Shown: piece by piece, positions 42,178-49,411 of the stretch
How positions within the stretch are numbered: position 1 is the stretch's first letter
Layout: each line of letters begins with the position of its first letter
Source: a virus
Strand: one strand, 5' to 3'
Length of the DNA: 64,000 bases
Virus record (IMG/VR): IMGVR_UViG_3300021425_004462
Location: 1 to 64,000 of that record
The notes under the pieces: model-generated
Told to the model about the DNA's origin: nothing
Databases searched by the model: none
What the model saw: only the letters and a program-made list of their open reading frames with translations
Position numbers and translations under genes: made by a program

Positions 42178-43205
42178 CGACTTAATTGCATGTAGTCATT
42201 TTGATACATTTTTTTAACTAAACCTTTAAAATCAGTCTTCCTGGTCCAACCCATTTCTTTTTCTGCTAAACTGCAGTCTCCGCATAATTCATGGACTTCT
42301 GCAGGTCGATAGAATTTAGGGTTTACCTCAAAAATTAATTCACCATCTAAGGTATAGTATTTTTCATTATCCTCAGATCCAGAGGATTCAAATTGAATTC
42401 CTGCACATTTTAAAGTTTCATTTAAAAACTCTCTAACAGTGTGCATTTCGCCGCTACCTAGAACGTAATTTTTAGGTTTTTCTTGATTTAACATGAGCCA
42501 AACGCCTTCCATGAAATCTTCTGCGTCACTCCAATCTCTTTTAGCTTCTAGGTTTCCAAGTTTTAAAACAGGTATTTGCTTTTTATCTTCTATAGCTAAT
42601 TTTATTCTAGCTACTGTATGGCTAATTTTTCTTGTTACAAAATCCAATCCTCTCCTTGACCCTTCATGGTTGAACAGCCAACCTTGAACTGCATACAGGT
42701 CATAGGATTCTCTATAGACCCTGACAATATGTCTAGCTGCGCATTTTGCAGCTCCATATGGACTTTGAGGTCTAAGAGGGTGAGTTTCGTCTTGAGGGCT
42801 GCAAATTACATCTCCAAATTCCTCTGAAGATCCCGCATTGTAAAACTTACAACTTGGCGCAAACCTACGTATTGATTCTAAGATATGTAAAACTGCATCA
42901 GCGTCTGTATCCCATGTTTGAATTGGGTAGTCCCAACTTCCCGCTACAAATGACTGTGCAGCAAAATTTATAAAAAAATCTGGGTGAATATCGATAATTA
43001 CATCTCTAATACTGTGTGCATCATTTAAATCCATATTAATTAATTCAAATCTAGATTGATTTTCTAAGTGCAAAATGTTCTCGTGGTTTTTTACGCTCAA
43101 ACGGCGAGCTGTGCCGTATATTTTATAATCTGTATTTTGTAAAAGATAATCAACCATATGGCTGCCATCTTGGCCCGTTACTCCTGTTACTATAATTTTT
43201 TTCAT
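42174..43205 (-). CDS. gmd: GDP-mannose 4,6-dehydratase
   Basis: A 343-residue NADP-dependent dehydratase giving GDP-4-keto-6-deoxy-D-mannose. Motifs: GVTGQDGSHMVDYLL, NFAAQSFVAGSWDYP, NAGSSEEFGD, SPYGAAKCAA (Tyr-x3-Lys), NHEGSRRGLDFVTRKI and YRPAEVHELCGD, in the normal order and at near-normal length. It is coupled by ATGA overlaps to the Nudix gene upstream and fcl downstream, forming a GDP-fucose module. Comparable gmd-fcl pairs exist in large cyanophages. Confidence 0.95.
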   Translation of the reverse strand: MKKIIVTGVTGQDGSHMVDYLLQNTDYKIYGTARRLSVKNHENILHLENQSRFELINMDLNDAHSIRDVIIDIHPDFFINFAAQSFVAGSWDYPIQTWDTDADAVLHILESIRRFAPSCKFYNAGSSEEFGDVICSPQDETHPLRPQSPYGAAKCAARHIVRVYRESYDLYAVQGWLFNHEGSRRGLDFVTRKISHTVARIKLAIEDKKQIPVLKLGNLEAKRDWSDAEDFMEGVWLMLNQEKPKNYVLGSGEMHTVREFLNETLKCAGIQFESSGSEDNEKYYTLDGELIFEVNPKFYRPAEVHELCGDCSLAEKEMGWTRKTDFKGLVKKMYQNDYMQLSR

Positions 43206-43597
43206 TTTAACATTAAAATTGAATTTATTGTGTTTTCTGTCATTGGTGTTGGTAAAGAATTTTCTTGTATATTATAATACCCCCATTCGTCATGTTCAAA
43301 AAAATCTTTTGCATTTTCATCTGGAAAAATTAGATCATGCAATTCCGAGTGAAAGACTGCGAATTTATGCGTTCTGCTCATATCGTAAGACGTTAAAAAC
43401 TTTGTGTTTTCTGATTTAATAGTAATTAGAGTTTCTTCATAGACTTCTCTGATTGCAGCTAGTTTTGGGTCTTCATCTAGTTCTATCATGCCACAAGGCA
43501 TTGACCAATGCCCTGCAAAGTTATGACAAATATGGCTGCGCCGACCTAGGAGTACTAGATTATTAAAAGTTAATAATACTCCCGCTGCTTTATACAT
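43202..43597 (-). CDS. Nudix hydrolase
   Basis: A 131-residue protein. The Nudix box is GMIELDEDPKLAAIREVYEE (about residues 36-55), matching Gx5Ex7RExxEE, with TLI in place of the usual xGU ending. Such enzymes split nucleoside diphosphates linked to another group. Given the ATGA coupling to gmd, a nucleotide sugar such as GDP-mannose is a likely substrate, but specificity cannot be read from sequence. It overlaps the RecB-like nuclease gene by eight bases. Confidence 0.88.
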   Translation of the reverse strand: MYKAAGVLLTFNNLVLLGRRSHICHNFAGHWSMPCGMIELDEDPKLAAIREVYEETLITIKSENTKFLTSYDMSRTHKFAVFHSELHDLIFPDENAKDFFEHDEWGYYNIQENSLPTPMTENTINSILMLK

Positions 43598-44669
43598 CTA
43601 AAAAGTCATCTAATTTTTCTTTGTTTTGCCAGTGCGGACATCCATCGTAATTCATTTTTACTATTTCATCTCCATCTTCTAGCTCAAGCTCGTGTTTGCA
43701 ATCAATAAATGCGCTTTTTTTAATTTTACCTTCAGAATCTTTTAATACATAATATTCCATAGGTTTGCGGTATGGACAAATAAAAGCTTTTATTGGTTCT
43801 CCATTTTTATCCAAAACGGGTTGACCTCTTGACATTTTATAACCATCTTTTCCGCAAGCTAAAGGTCCTCCGAAAGTTCCATCTCTTGGAAAATCTTGTT
43901 TAGCAGCAAGGTTGCTAATTGCGGCATTTTCATCAAAATTATCAAGATACTCTTGAAATTGAGTTAATTGATACTCAAAACCTTCGAGTTCTTCAGGTGT
44001 AATTTTATCCATACGCAAATAGCCTTTTCCATAATTACCTAAGAGATCTTTATCTAGATCAAATCTCAGAAACAAAAATTCGCTTTGGGGGTCTGTTTCT
44101 GGCATGAGGTGTTTTACTGCCAGGCAATATATTAAATTCTGTAAATTATCTGTTACCTCCTTACCTTTAAAAACTGACTTGCTACTTTTAAAATCTCGAA
44201 TAACGACAGAATTGTCTTTGTATACAAAAAGTTTATCTATATATCCGCGAATTGCATACCTAATTCCTTGTTCTTCTTTATGTATTTCTAGGTCAAAAAA
44301 TTGTTCTGATTCAGCTTTTACTGGCTTTTCTTCGCTGTCGCCAAAGAAGTCGCACCTTAAGCCGTTAACTATCATTTCATCTATTAATTCAAGATTCTCT
44401 GAGTCGTTTACAGAAAGTTCTTCGGCTTCCTTTTTCACTTGCGCTGCTACAACTTCTGTATTCCAAATTGTACCTTCTTTTACTATTTTGTTGAATTCTC
44501 TTTTATGTTTGTCACCTAATAGCTCAAATACATTGTGGCAAATAGTTCCTCGACTTGATCCATCATTTCCTGAATCTGGAAGTTTTAATTTGTAGTTGCA
44601 CCAATAAGTCCAGCTACAAGTTTGTGCGGTTTTTATTCTACTTGCGGATAATTTAGTTAACTCACTCAT
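43590..44669 (-). CDS. PD-(D/E)XK nuclease, RecB/Cas4-like
   Basis: A 359-residue protein. It starts LSASRIKTAQTCSWTYWCNY, the usual entry of RecB-type nucleases, with GTICHNVFELL (catalytic-region His). The active site is IRGYIDKLFVYKD (Asp), then VIRDFKSSKS (D-x-K), and QNLIYCLAV (Q-x3-Y). A C-terminal set of Cys residues (C about 272, 294, 328, 345) might hold an iron-sulfur cluster or zinc. Probably a DNA-end processing exonuclease in recombination-dependent replication. It overlaps the primase gene by eight bases. Confidence 0.83.
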   Translation of the reverse strand: MSELTKLSASRIKTAQTCSWTYWCNYKLKLPDSGNDGSSRGTICHNVFELLGDKHKREFNKIVKEGTIWNTEVVAAQVKKEAEELSVNDSENLELIDEMIVNGLRCDFFGDSEEKPVKAESEQFFDLEIHKEEQGIRYAIRGYIDKLFVYKDNSVVIRDFKSSKSVFKGKEVTDNLQNLIYCLAVKHLMPETDPQSEFLFLRFDLDKDLLGNYGKGYLRMDKITPEELEGFEYQLTQFQEYLDNFDENAAISNLAAKQDFPRDGTFGGPLACGKDGYKMSRGQPVLDKNGEPIKAFICPYRKPMEYYVLKDSEGKIKKSAFIDCKHELELEDGDEIVKMNYDGCPHWQNKEKLDDFLDV

Positions 44670-45699
44670 TGGCTATAATTTTTTTATTTTTTAATAAAGT
44701 TTTAGGCAATGATTTATGTATTTGATTTATCTTTTCTAGAATAAAAGATCTTTGCTTTTCAGGATTAATGGATTGTAACTTTTCATTCCATAATTTAAAG
44801 TCTGATTCAGACATTTCTCCGAAGTCTTTTTTATTTGGTAGGCATATTGAAATTTGATTCGGGTCATAGTAATTAAGTAGTTTTAAATAATTTTTAATAC
44901 TTGCATTTAATCCACGATTTTCTGATGAATGCTGGTCGTTGTTTAAAGATATGATTATATTGGAAACATTTAAAGCTAACGTCGAGCATATAAGTTTTGA
45001 AGATATGTCTAATCCAAAAGTAACTAAAACGTTTTTATATCCATTTTCATTTAAGTTAAGCATATCACCAATACTCTCGACAAAAATCACTGATTGAGAT
45101 TCATTTATACTTTGCTTTGTTTCTTCGCTTACATATAATGGGTATATCCAACCTTTCTTCTTTCCTATATGCTTCCATTTTGGGCGACCGTCTAGATTCG
45201 ACATGTCTCTACCTGAGAAGCCATGTATTTGATTATACTCATTATAAATTGGAAAAACAAATCTTTTATTTAATTTGCCGCTAGTAGCGAATCCACCTTT
45301 TAACGATTTTAACACTTCTGTAGAAATACCTTTATCATTATAAAATTTATAATGAGGTAATAATTTTTTAAGGCAATCTTCTGGGTATATTTCTTCCATT
45401 TCTAATTTCTCCGAAAAAGTTAATCTATTATAATTTGCACCAATATCTTCTTCATCAACATATTGTTTTATTTGCTTTGGATCATTTGTACCTAATGTTA
45501 TTTCTACGAGACGTTTAAATGGAGAGAAGGCGCTGTTTTGCACATGATCTTTCCAGACCCCCGTATTCTTGTATATTTGTATTGCAGTTTTATTATCTCC
45601 GTTCCTAAAAACTGCATTAGTTTGCCAATAAGCTCCTCTATCTGAAAGTTTATAGCCTAAACTAAGAAGTGATTCTTTAAGTTTTTCTTGAGATATCAT
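44662..45699 (-). CDS. DnaG-like primase (TOPRIM)
   Basis: A 345-residue protein. The N-terminal domain (YWQTNAVFRNGDNKTA, WKDHVQNSAFSPFKRLV) resembles the zinc-binding domain of phage primases but lacks all Cys residues before about residue 107. A central part (LKSLKGGFATSGKLNKRFVF) resembles the RNA polymerase domain. The TOPRIM motifs follow: VIFVESIGDMLNL and IIISLNNDQ, where the usual first Asp of DxD is Asn. It makes RNA primers for the helicase, whose gene overlaps its start (TAATG). Confidence 0.78.
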   Translation of the reverse strand: MISQEKLKESLLSLGYKLSDRGAYWQTNAVFRNGDNKTAIQIYKNTGVWKDHVQNSAFSPFKRLVEITLGTNDPKQIKQYVDEEDIGANYNRLTFSEKLEMEEIYPEDCLKKLLPHYKFYNDKGISTEVLKSLKGGFATSGKLNKRFVFPIYNEYNQIHGFSGRDMSNLDGRPKWKHIGKKKGWIYPLYVSEETKQSINESQSVIFVESIGDMLNLNENGYKNVLVTFGLDISSKLICSTLALNVSNIIISLNNDQHSSENRGLNASIKNYLKLLNYYDPNQISICLPNKKDFGEMSESDFKLWNEKLQSINPEKQRSFILEKINQIHKSLPKTLLKNKKIIANE

Positions 45700-47213
45700 T
45701 AAATATTTGGAAGTTCCTCCATAAATCCTTGTACTGCTTCAACTCCTTCGGAATCCATATGGTCAACCAAGTCTTGAAGGTCTCCACGCTCTTCAAGTGC
45801 AAAATTTTCCATATGAAGGTTGATGTAGTTTTTTCTTTTGCTTCCATCAGGCATTTCTACTGGTTGTAGTGCCCTATGAACATCTTTGCCTAGCCATCTG
45901 TATTTTAAGCAGATTAACTTATGCGTACCAAAGCCTTCAGGCTCTGATTGAATTTCGTCCATTGTTTTCTGTCGTAATAAAAACAAGTGGGAACAGAATT
46001 GCGTAATTTGATCAGAAAGGGAAACAATACTTTCATCATCGACTACATTTTCGGCGCTACGATTATTTGTAATACCGAGTCTATTACTCTGAACACTAGT
46101 TAGCATTGCAACTGTCGGGGCATCATTAAAGCATAATTCTTTTTGGATTAATTGCTTAAACTTATCAACCATTCTACCCACGGTTTCCCATGAGCTTGCT
46201 CCGTTTTGCCTTTCATATGTTGTTTTAATGTAATCGAAGCTAAAGATCATTTTATTCCCGCGACCTATTTCCGAATAATAGAATCTACGAATAATATTCA
46301 ACATACTATCGATGCTATGACCTGCGACGTTATAATAGTAGAATTTAAAGTTTTTAATCTTGTTCCATGTCTGTCTGACTTTATCAACAATCTCTTGTCC
46401 TGCCTGTCTCCACCTACCTGTTTCAAGTAAGTGCATTGGTACTCCAGATAAAGCAGAGCATTGTCTTATTATAAGTTCTTCTTTACTCATCTCTCCATTA
46501 TCAAAATGAAGTACTGGGACGTGCCCATTAATTGAAGATACTTTTGTGCAAAAGTCCATACAAAATTGCGTTTTACCTACCCCTGCCCTTGCGACTACAA
46601 CGGTTATGTTTCCTGGGCGCAATAAAGAACCATATAATTCATTTACTCTTTGATGCGGGCCCATTAAACCAAATTCATCAATAGGGTTATTGCCCCTGTC
46701 TTCGATAAAATCTTCCATTTCATCAAATAAGTTTTCTGGCTTATTTGACCCTATTTCATAAAGGTTAACTTTATCGTTATATATTTTATCTGCTTCACTG
46801 ACAATGTCGTCAAATGAAGCGCTACTAGATAATGATTTCATATTTTTAGCAACTTGTAAAGAGGAGTTATGTATCTCTCTTCGGACTGTTATTTTTTTAA
46901 GCTCTTGCGCCGCCTTTAAGACACCTTCTTTAGAGATCTGCCTTAAAGATAAGGCTTTGATATAATCTGCGATATTTATGTTATCCTCGAAGGATATATT
47001 TAAAGATTGAACTCTTTGGGTTAGAATTACTTCATCTAAAGACTCTGCTTGCTCTAGACTTTGTCTTAAAACACAAAAAATGGTTTTATTTACAATAGTG
47101 TTACTGTCAAAAAAATCTTTTTCATCTATGAAGGAGGCAATTAGAGGATAAGATTCTGGGTATTTTATTAGGCCCGCTATTAAGTGTTGTTCTAGTTCAT
47201 ATGAATATACCAT
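45699..47213 (-). CDS. dnaB: Replicative DNA helicase, DnaB family
   Basis: A 504-residue hexameric helicase. The N-terminal helical domain (about 1-110: ELEQHLIAGLIKYPESYPLI) is DnaB-type. The RecA-like C-terminal domain has Walker A ARAGVGKTQ (about 208-216), the LHFDNGEMS segment, Walker B-like MIFSFDYIK and LTSVQSNR. It unwinds the fork ahead of the split replicase and pairs with the primase immediately downstream. It is transcribed from its own class A promoter. Confidence 0.93.
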   Translation of the reverse strand: MVYSYELEQHLIAGLIKYPESYPLIASFIDEKDFFDSNTIVNKTIFCVLRQSLEQAESLDEVILTQRVQSLNISFEDNINIADYIKALSLRQISKEGVLKAAQELKKITVRREIHNSSLQVAKNMKSLSSSASFDDIVSEADKIYNDKVNLYEIGSNKPENLFDEMEDFIEDRGNNPIDEFGLMGPHQRVNELYGSLLRPGNITVVVARAGVGKTQFCMDFCTKVSSINGHVPVLHFDNGEMSKEELIIRQCSALSGVPMHLLETGRWRQAGQEIVDKVRQTWNKIKNFKFYYYNVAGHSIDSMLNIIRRFYYSEIGRGNKMIFSFDYIKTTYERQNGASSWETVGRMVDKFKQLIQKELCFNDAPTVAMLTSVQSNRLGITNNRSAENVVDDESIVSLSDQITQFCSHLFLLRQKTMDEIQSEPEGFGTHKLICLKYRWLGKDVHRALQPVEMPDGSKRKNYINLHMENFALEERGDLQDLVDHMDSEGVEAVQGFMEELPNI

Positions 47214-47219
47214 GTTCGT

Positions 47220-47248
47220 ATGGTATCATATATTATGAATTTAGTCAA
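47220..47248 (-). promoter_or_regulatory. Class A promoter of the helicase-primase operon
   Basis: Minus strand TTGACT (47248-47243), 17-bp spacer, TACCAT (47225-47220); ATG at 47213 six bases after the hexamer. The -35 lies inside the 3' end of the preceding gene. Confidence 0.7.
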
Positions 47249-47526
47249 GAGATTTCTTCATCACCAAAATCATTTAGGGGATCCAAGTGTATTTCTTGTG
47301 CAGAAACTTGTTCTAAGTATTGCTCAAGGGCTTTTCGTAATCCCATTTCTATAATTGGAGAATTAGCTTTTGTAATAATTGAGGGTAAACCTTCTTGGTT
47401 TACATATGATAAAATAAATCCGCTGTCTCCACCTGTGGACCCTGAGAATTCGAAAAGTTGGGTAATAATATTTTCAGGCAAGTTAAATGGCTCCAGTTTT
47501 TCTGGGTCAATGTGTTCTTCATTCAT
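47245..47526 (-). CDS. Hypothetical acidic protein
   Basis: A 93-residue acidic protein with FNLPENIITQLFEFSGSTGG, then QEGLPSIITKANSPIIEMGL and a helical LRKALEQYLEQV. No motif recognised; not membrane-bound. It carries its own class B motif, although flanked by replication genes with class A promoters. Its end overlaps the -35 of the helicase promoter. Confidence 0.55.
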   Translation of the reverse strand: MNEEHIDPEKLEPFNLPENIITQLFEFSGSTGGDSGFILSYVNQEGLPSIITKANSPIIEMGLRKALEQYLEQVSAQEIHLDPLNDFGDEEIS

Positions 47527-47541
47527 AATATGTTATTACAC
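47527..47541 (-). promoter_or_regulatory. Class B promoter-like motif
   Basis: Minus strand gtgTAATAAcatattATG, hexamer six bases before the ATG at 47526. It begins four bases after the stop of the upstream nuclease gene. Confidence 0.68.
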
Positions 47542-47544
47542 ATA

Positions 47545-47955
47545 TTAAAGATGAACACCAAAGTTTTCGAATAGTTTTTCATTTAATTTATCTTCTTCGT
47601 ATATTTCAATTAACTGAATATCATTTAGTTCGCAAAATTTAAGTTTGTCTTGATCTCTTTTTAATTGATTAATATAATTAATCTTATTCTTTCCATGGAA
47701 GAAGGGGACGTATTTTGTATGCTGTTTTCCTTGCACTTCAACCGCAATTTTTTTATTTGCATTATAAAAATCTAAAGAAAGTTTTGTTCCTGCAACAGGA
47801 AACTCTTCAAATACAATATGGTTGCTCCAATATTCTTTAAGAAACTGTTTGGTTCTGTATTGTATTTTACTTCGACTTGGCCCATCCCAGTTAATTAAAT
47901 AATTTTTAGCCTTTTTAACAGTTCTAGTTCCTCCAAATAAAGTCTTAAAGCGCAT
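47545..47955 (-). CDS. Small PD-(D/E)XK-like endonuclease
   Basis: A 136-residue protein. The core is TKLSLDFYNANKKIAVEVQG (Asp, then E-V-Q) followed by KRDQDKLKFCELNDIQLIEI, the layout of small DUF559/Vsr-like PD-(D/E)XK nucleases, with Gln replacing the usual Lys. It overlaps the RecA/UvsX gene by 11 bases, so it is part of the recombination operon. Possible roles are junction or nick processing. Confidence 0.68.
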   Translation of the reverse strand: MRFKTLFGGTRTVKKAKNYLINWDGPSRSKIQYRTKQFLKEYWSNHIVFEEFPVAGTKLSLDFYNANKKIAVEVQGKQHTKYVPFFHGKNKINYINQLKRDQDKLKFCELNDIQLIEIYEEDKLNEKLFENFGVHL

Positions 47956-49051
47956 TAGTTAAATTCTTAAAATCTTGATACAGAAAATCCGAAAGTTTTT
48001 CGTTTTCTTCTAGATAATCAATCAACCTTTGCTCTCCTTGAAATTTTTCATTTATTTCTAGCTTTTTATCAGAAAGTTCTTTAATTAAATCTTCCGAAAC
48101 AGATATCCACGCGCCTTTCTTTTCTATTAAATTAAAAAGATATAACATGTCAAGAATTTCTCTAGCTCTCCATACTGACTTACCGTCTTTTTGTCCGTAT
48201 TTAATTGGATACCTTACTGAAGATCCAGTTTTTTCATTTACACTTTTCCTGAATTTAATCTTACAGTAATGCCCTATAGGTTCACCTTTATCATCTAATT
48301 TTGTTGCGGTTGGGTTTTTAAAAATTAAATCAGAAGTATAACGCTCTTCAAATTCTAGAATAAAGTTCGCGTAGTGCTTGATTGCATTACCTCCTGCCTG
48401 CTTGACTTTTGGGCCTCCTCTAGACGCGTAGGGATTAGTTGCTACTTCAACTCTAACTTGACTAGTTAAAATCATTGTGTGACCCATTTTTGTTATAGGT
48501 AAAACCATTTTCTTTAAAAATACAGAAGTTATTAATGCTCCTCCTGCAACTTGCTCTGATTCTGCGAAAGGCTTATCAATATCATTTACTCTGCATAATG
48601 CATCAACACTATCGATTATGAACATATATTTCTTGTTGTGCTCATTATGAAAAACCAATTCTCTTATTAATTCGAAGACTTTTTCAAATACATTACAATC
48701 AAAAACGAAGAATTTTTCTGGATCTGTGTCTATTCCTGATCTTTCGATCATCTCGGGACTAAACCTTCCCTCGCTTTTGATATAAATTATCATACCTTCT
48801 TTTTTAAACATTTTTTGAAAGTTTTTAGCGAAAGCCATAGCACAGCTAGTTTTCCCCCCTTCATTTATACCTGTAAATCGATGCGCTCCACCAGGTAAAC
48901 CTCCTCCTAATGCTATATCTAGATTCAAGCTTCCGCTTGGAATTTTATATTCTTCACTTTCATGAAAATTATAATGATATTTTTGATTATCTTTGTCCGA
49001 TAAGAATTTAGATATTTGATCTGTAGTTTTAATTTCTTTAGTTTTGCTCAT
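47945..49051 (-). CDS. uvsX: RecA/UvsX-like recombinase
   Basis: A 368-residue strand-exchange ATPase. Walker A is GINEGGKTS (about 60-68), preceded by PSGSLNLDIALGGGLPGG. Next come IYIKSEGRFSPEMIERSGID, the Walker B stretch MFIIDSVDALC, and the L1/L2 region (LTSQVRVEVATNPYASRG, KQAGGNAIKHYA). The sequence organisation is of the bacterial RecA/phage UvsX type. It catalyses recombination-dependent replication and repair. It overlaps an upstream small gene and a downstream nuclease gene, all on one message from the class A promoter near 49395. Confidence 0.93.
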   Translation of the reverse strand: MSKTKEIKTTDQISKFLSDKDNQKYHYNFHESEEYKIPSGSLNLDIALGGGLPGGAHRFTGINEGGKTSCAMAFAKNFQKMFKKEGMIIYIKSEGRFSPEMIERSGIDTDPEKFFVFDCNVFEKVFELIRELVFHNEHNKKYMFIIDSVDALCRVNDIDKPFAESEQVAGGALITSVFLKKMVLPITKMGHTMILTSQVRVEVATNPYASRGGPKVKQAGGNAIKHYANFILEFEERYTSDLIFKNPTATKLDDKGEPIGHYCKIKFRKSVNEKTGSSVRYPIKYGQKDGKSVWRAREILDMLYLFNLIEKKGAWISVSEDLIKELSDKKLEINEKFQGEQRLIDYLEENEKLSDFLYQDFKNLTNAL

Positions 49052-49376
49052 CTATAAATTGCCTGATTGTTTTTGTCTTTTTAGATACTAACTTATCTTC
49101 TCCAAATTTCTTGCCAATTTTAATATTTTCTTTTGGAGGTATTTTATAATTAAATTCTCTATATTTTTTTCTTATCTTTTTTAAGCCCATGGGACTTCTT
49201 AGCAATGCTAGAGAATTAGATTTAGGTAGCGAGACCTTTTCCCAAAATTCTATTTGAGGGAACATTTCTAATAAATCATTTAGAATTTTCATTTCCCTTG
49301 CCCAAAAAAATCTTTTTTGAGTTTTAGGCTCTTCTACTAATTTTTTTATTAGATCTTTTTTATGAGTCTGCTTCAC
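49038..49376 (-). CDS. Hypothetical basic protein heading the recombination operon
   Basis: A 112-residue basic protein (KKDLIKKLVEEPKTQKRFFW, FPQIEFWEKVSLPKSNSLAL). It starts at GTG 49376; an ATG four bases upstream is out of frame and gives only seven codons. It overlaps the UvsX gene by 14 bases. Its basic character and its coupling to UvsX suggest a DNA-binding helper, but no family is recognised. Confidence 0.55.
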   Translation of the reverse strand: MKQTHKKDLIKKLVEEPKTQKRFFWAREMKILNDLLEMFPQIEFWEKVSLPKSNSLALLRSPMGLKKIRKKYREFNYKIPPKENIKIGKKFGEDKLVSKKTKTIRQFIDEQN

Positions 49377-49382
49377 TCATAA

Positions 49383-49411
49383 ACATTAACATATATATAT
49401 TTTTTTGTCAA
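49383..49411 (-). promoter_or_regulatory. Class A promoter of the recombination operon
   Basis: Minus strand TTGACA (49411-49406), 17-bp spacer, TAATGT (49388-49383); the GTG at 49376 begins six bases after the hexamer. Confidence 0.75.
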
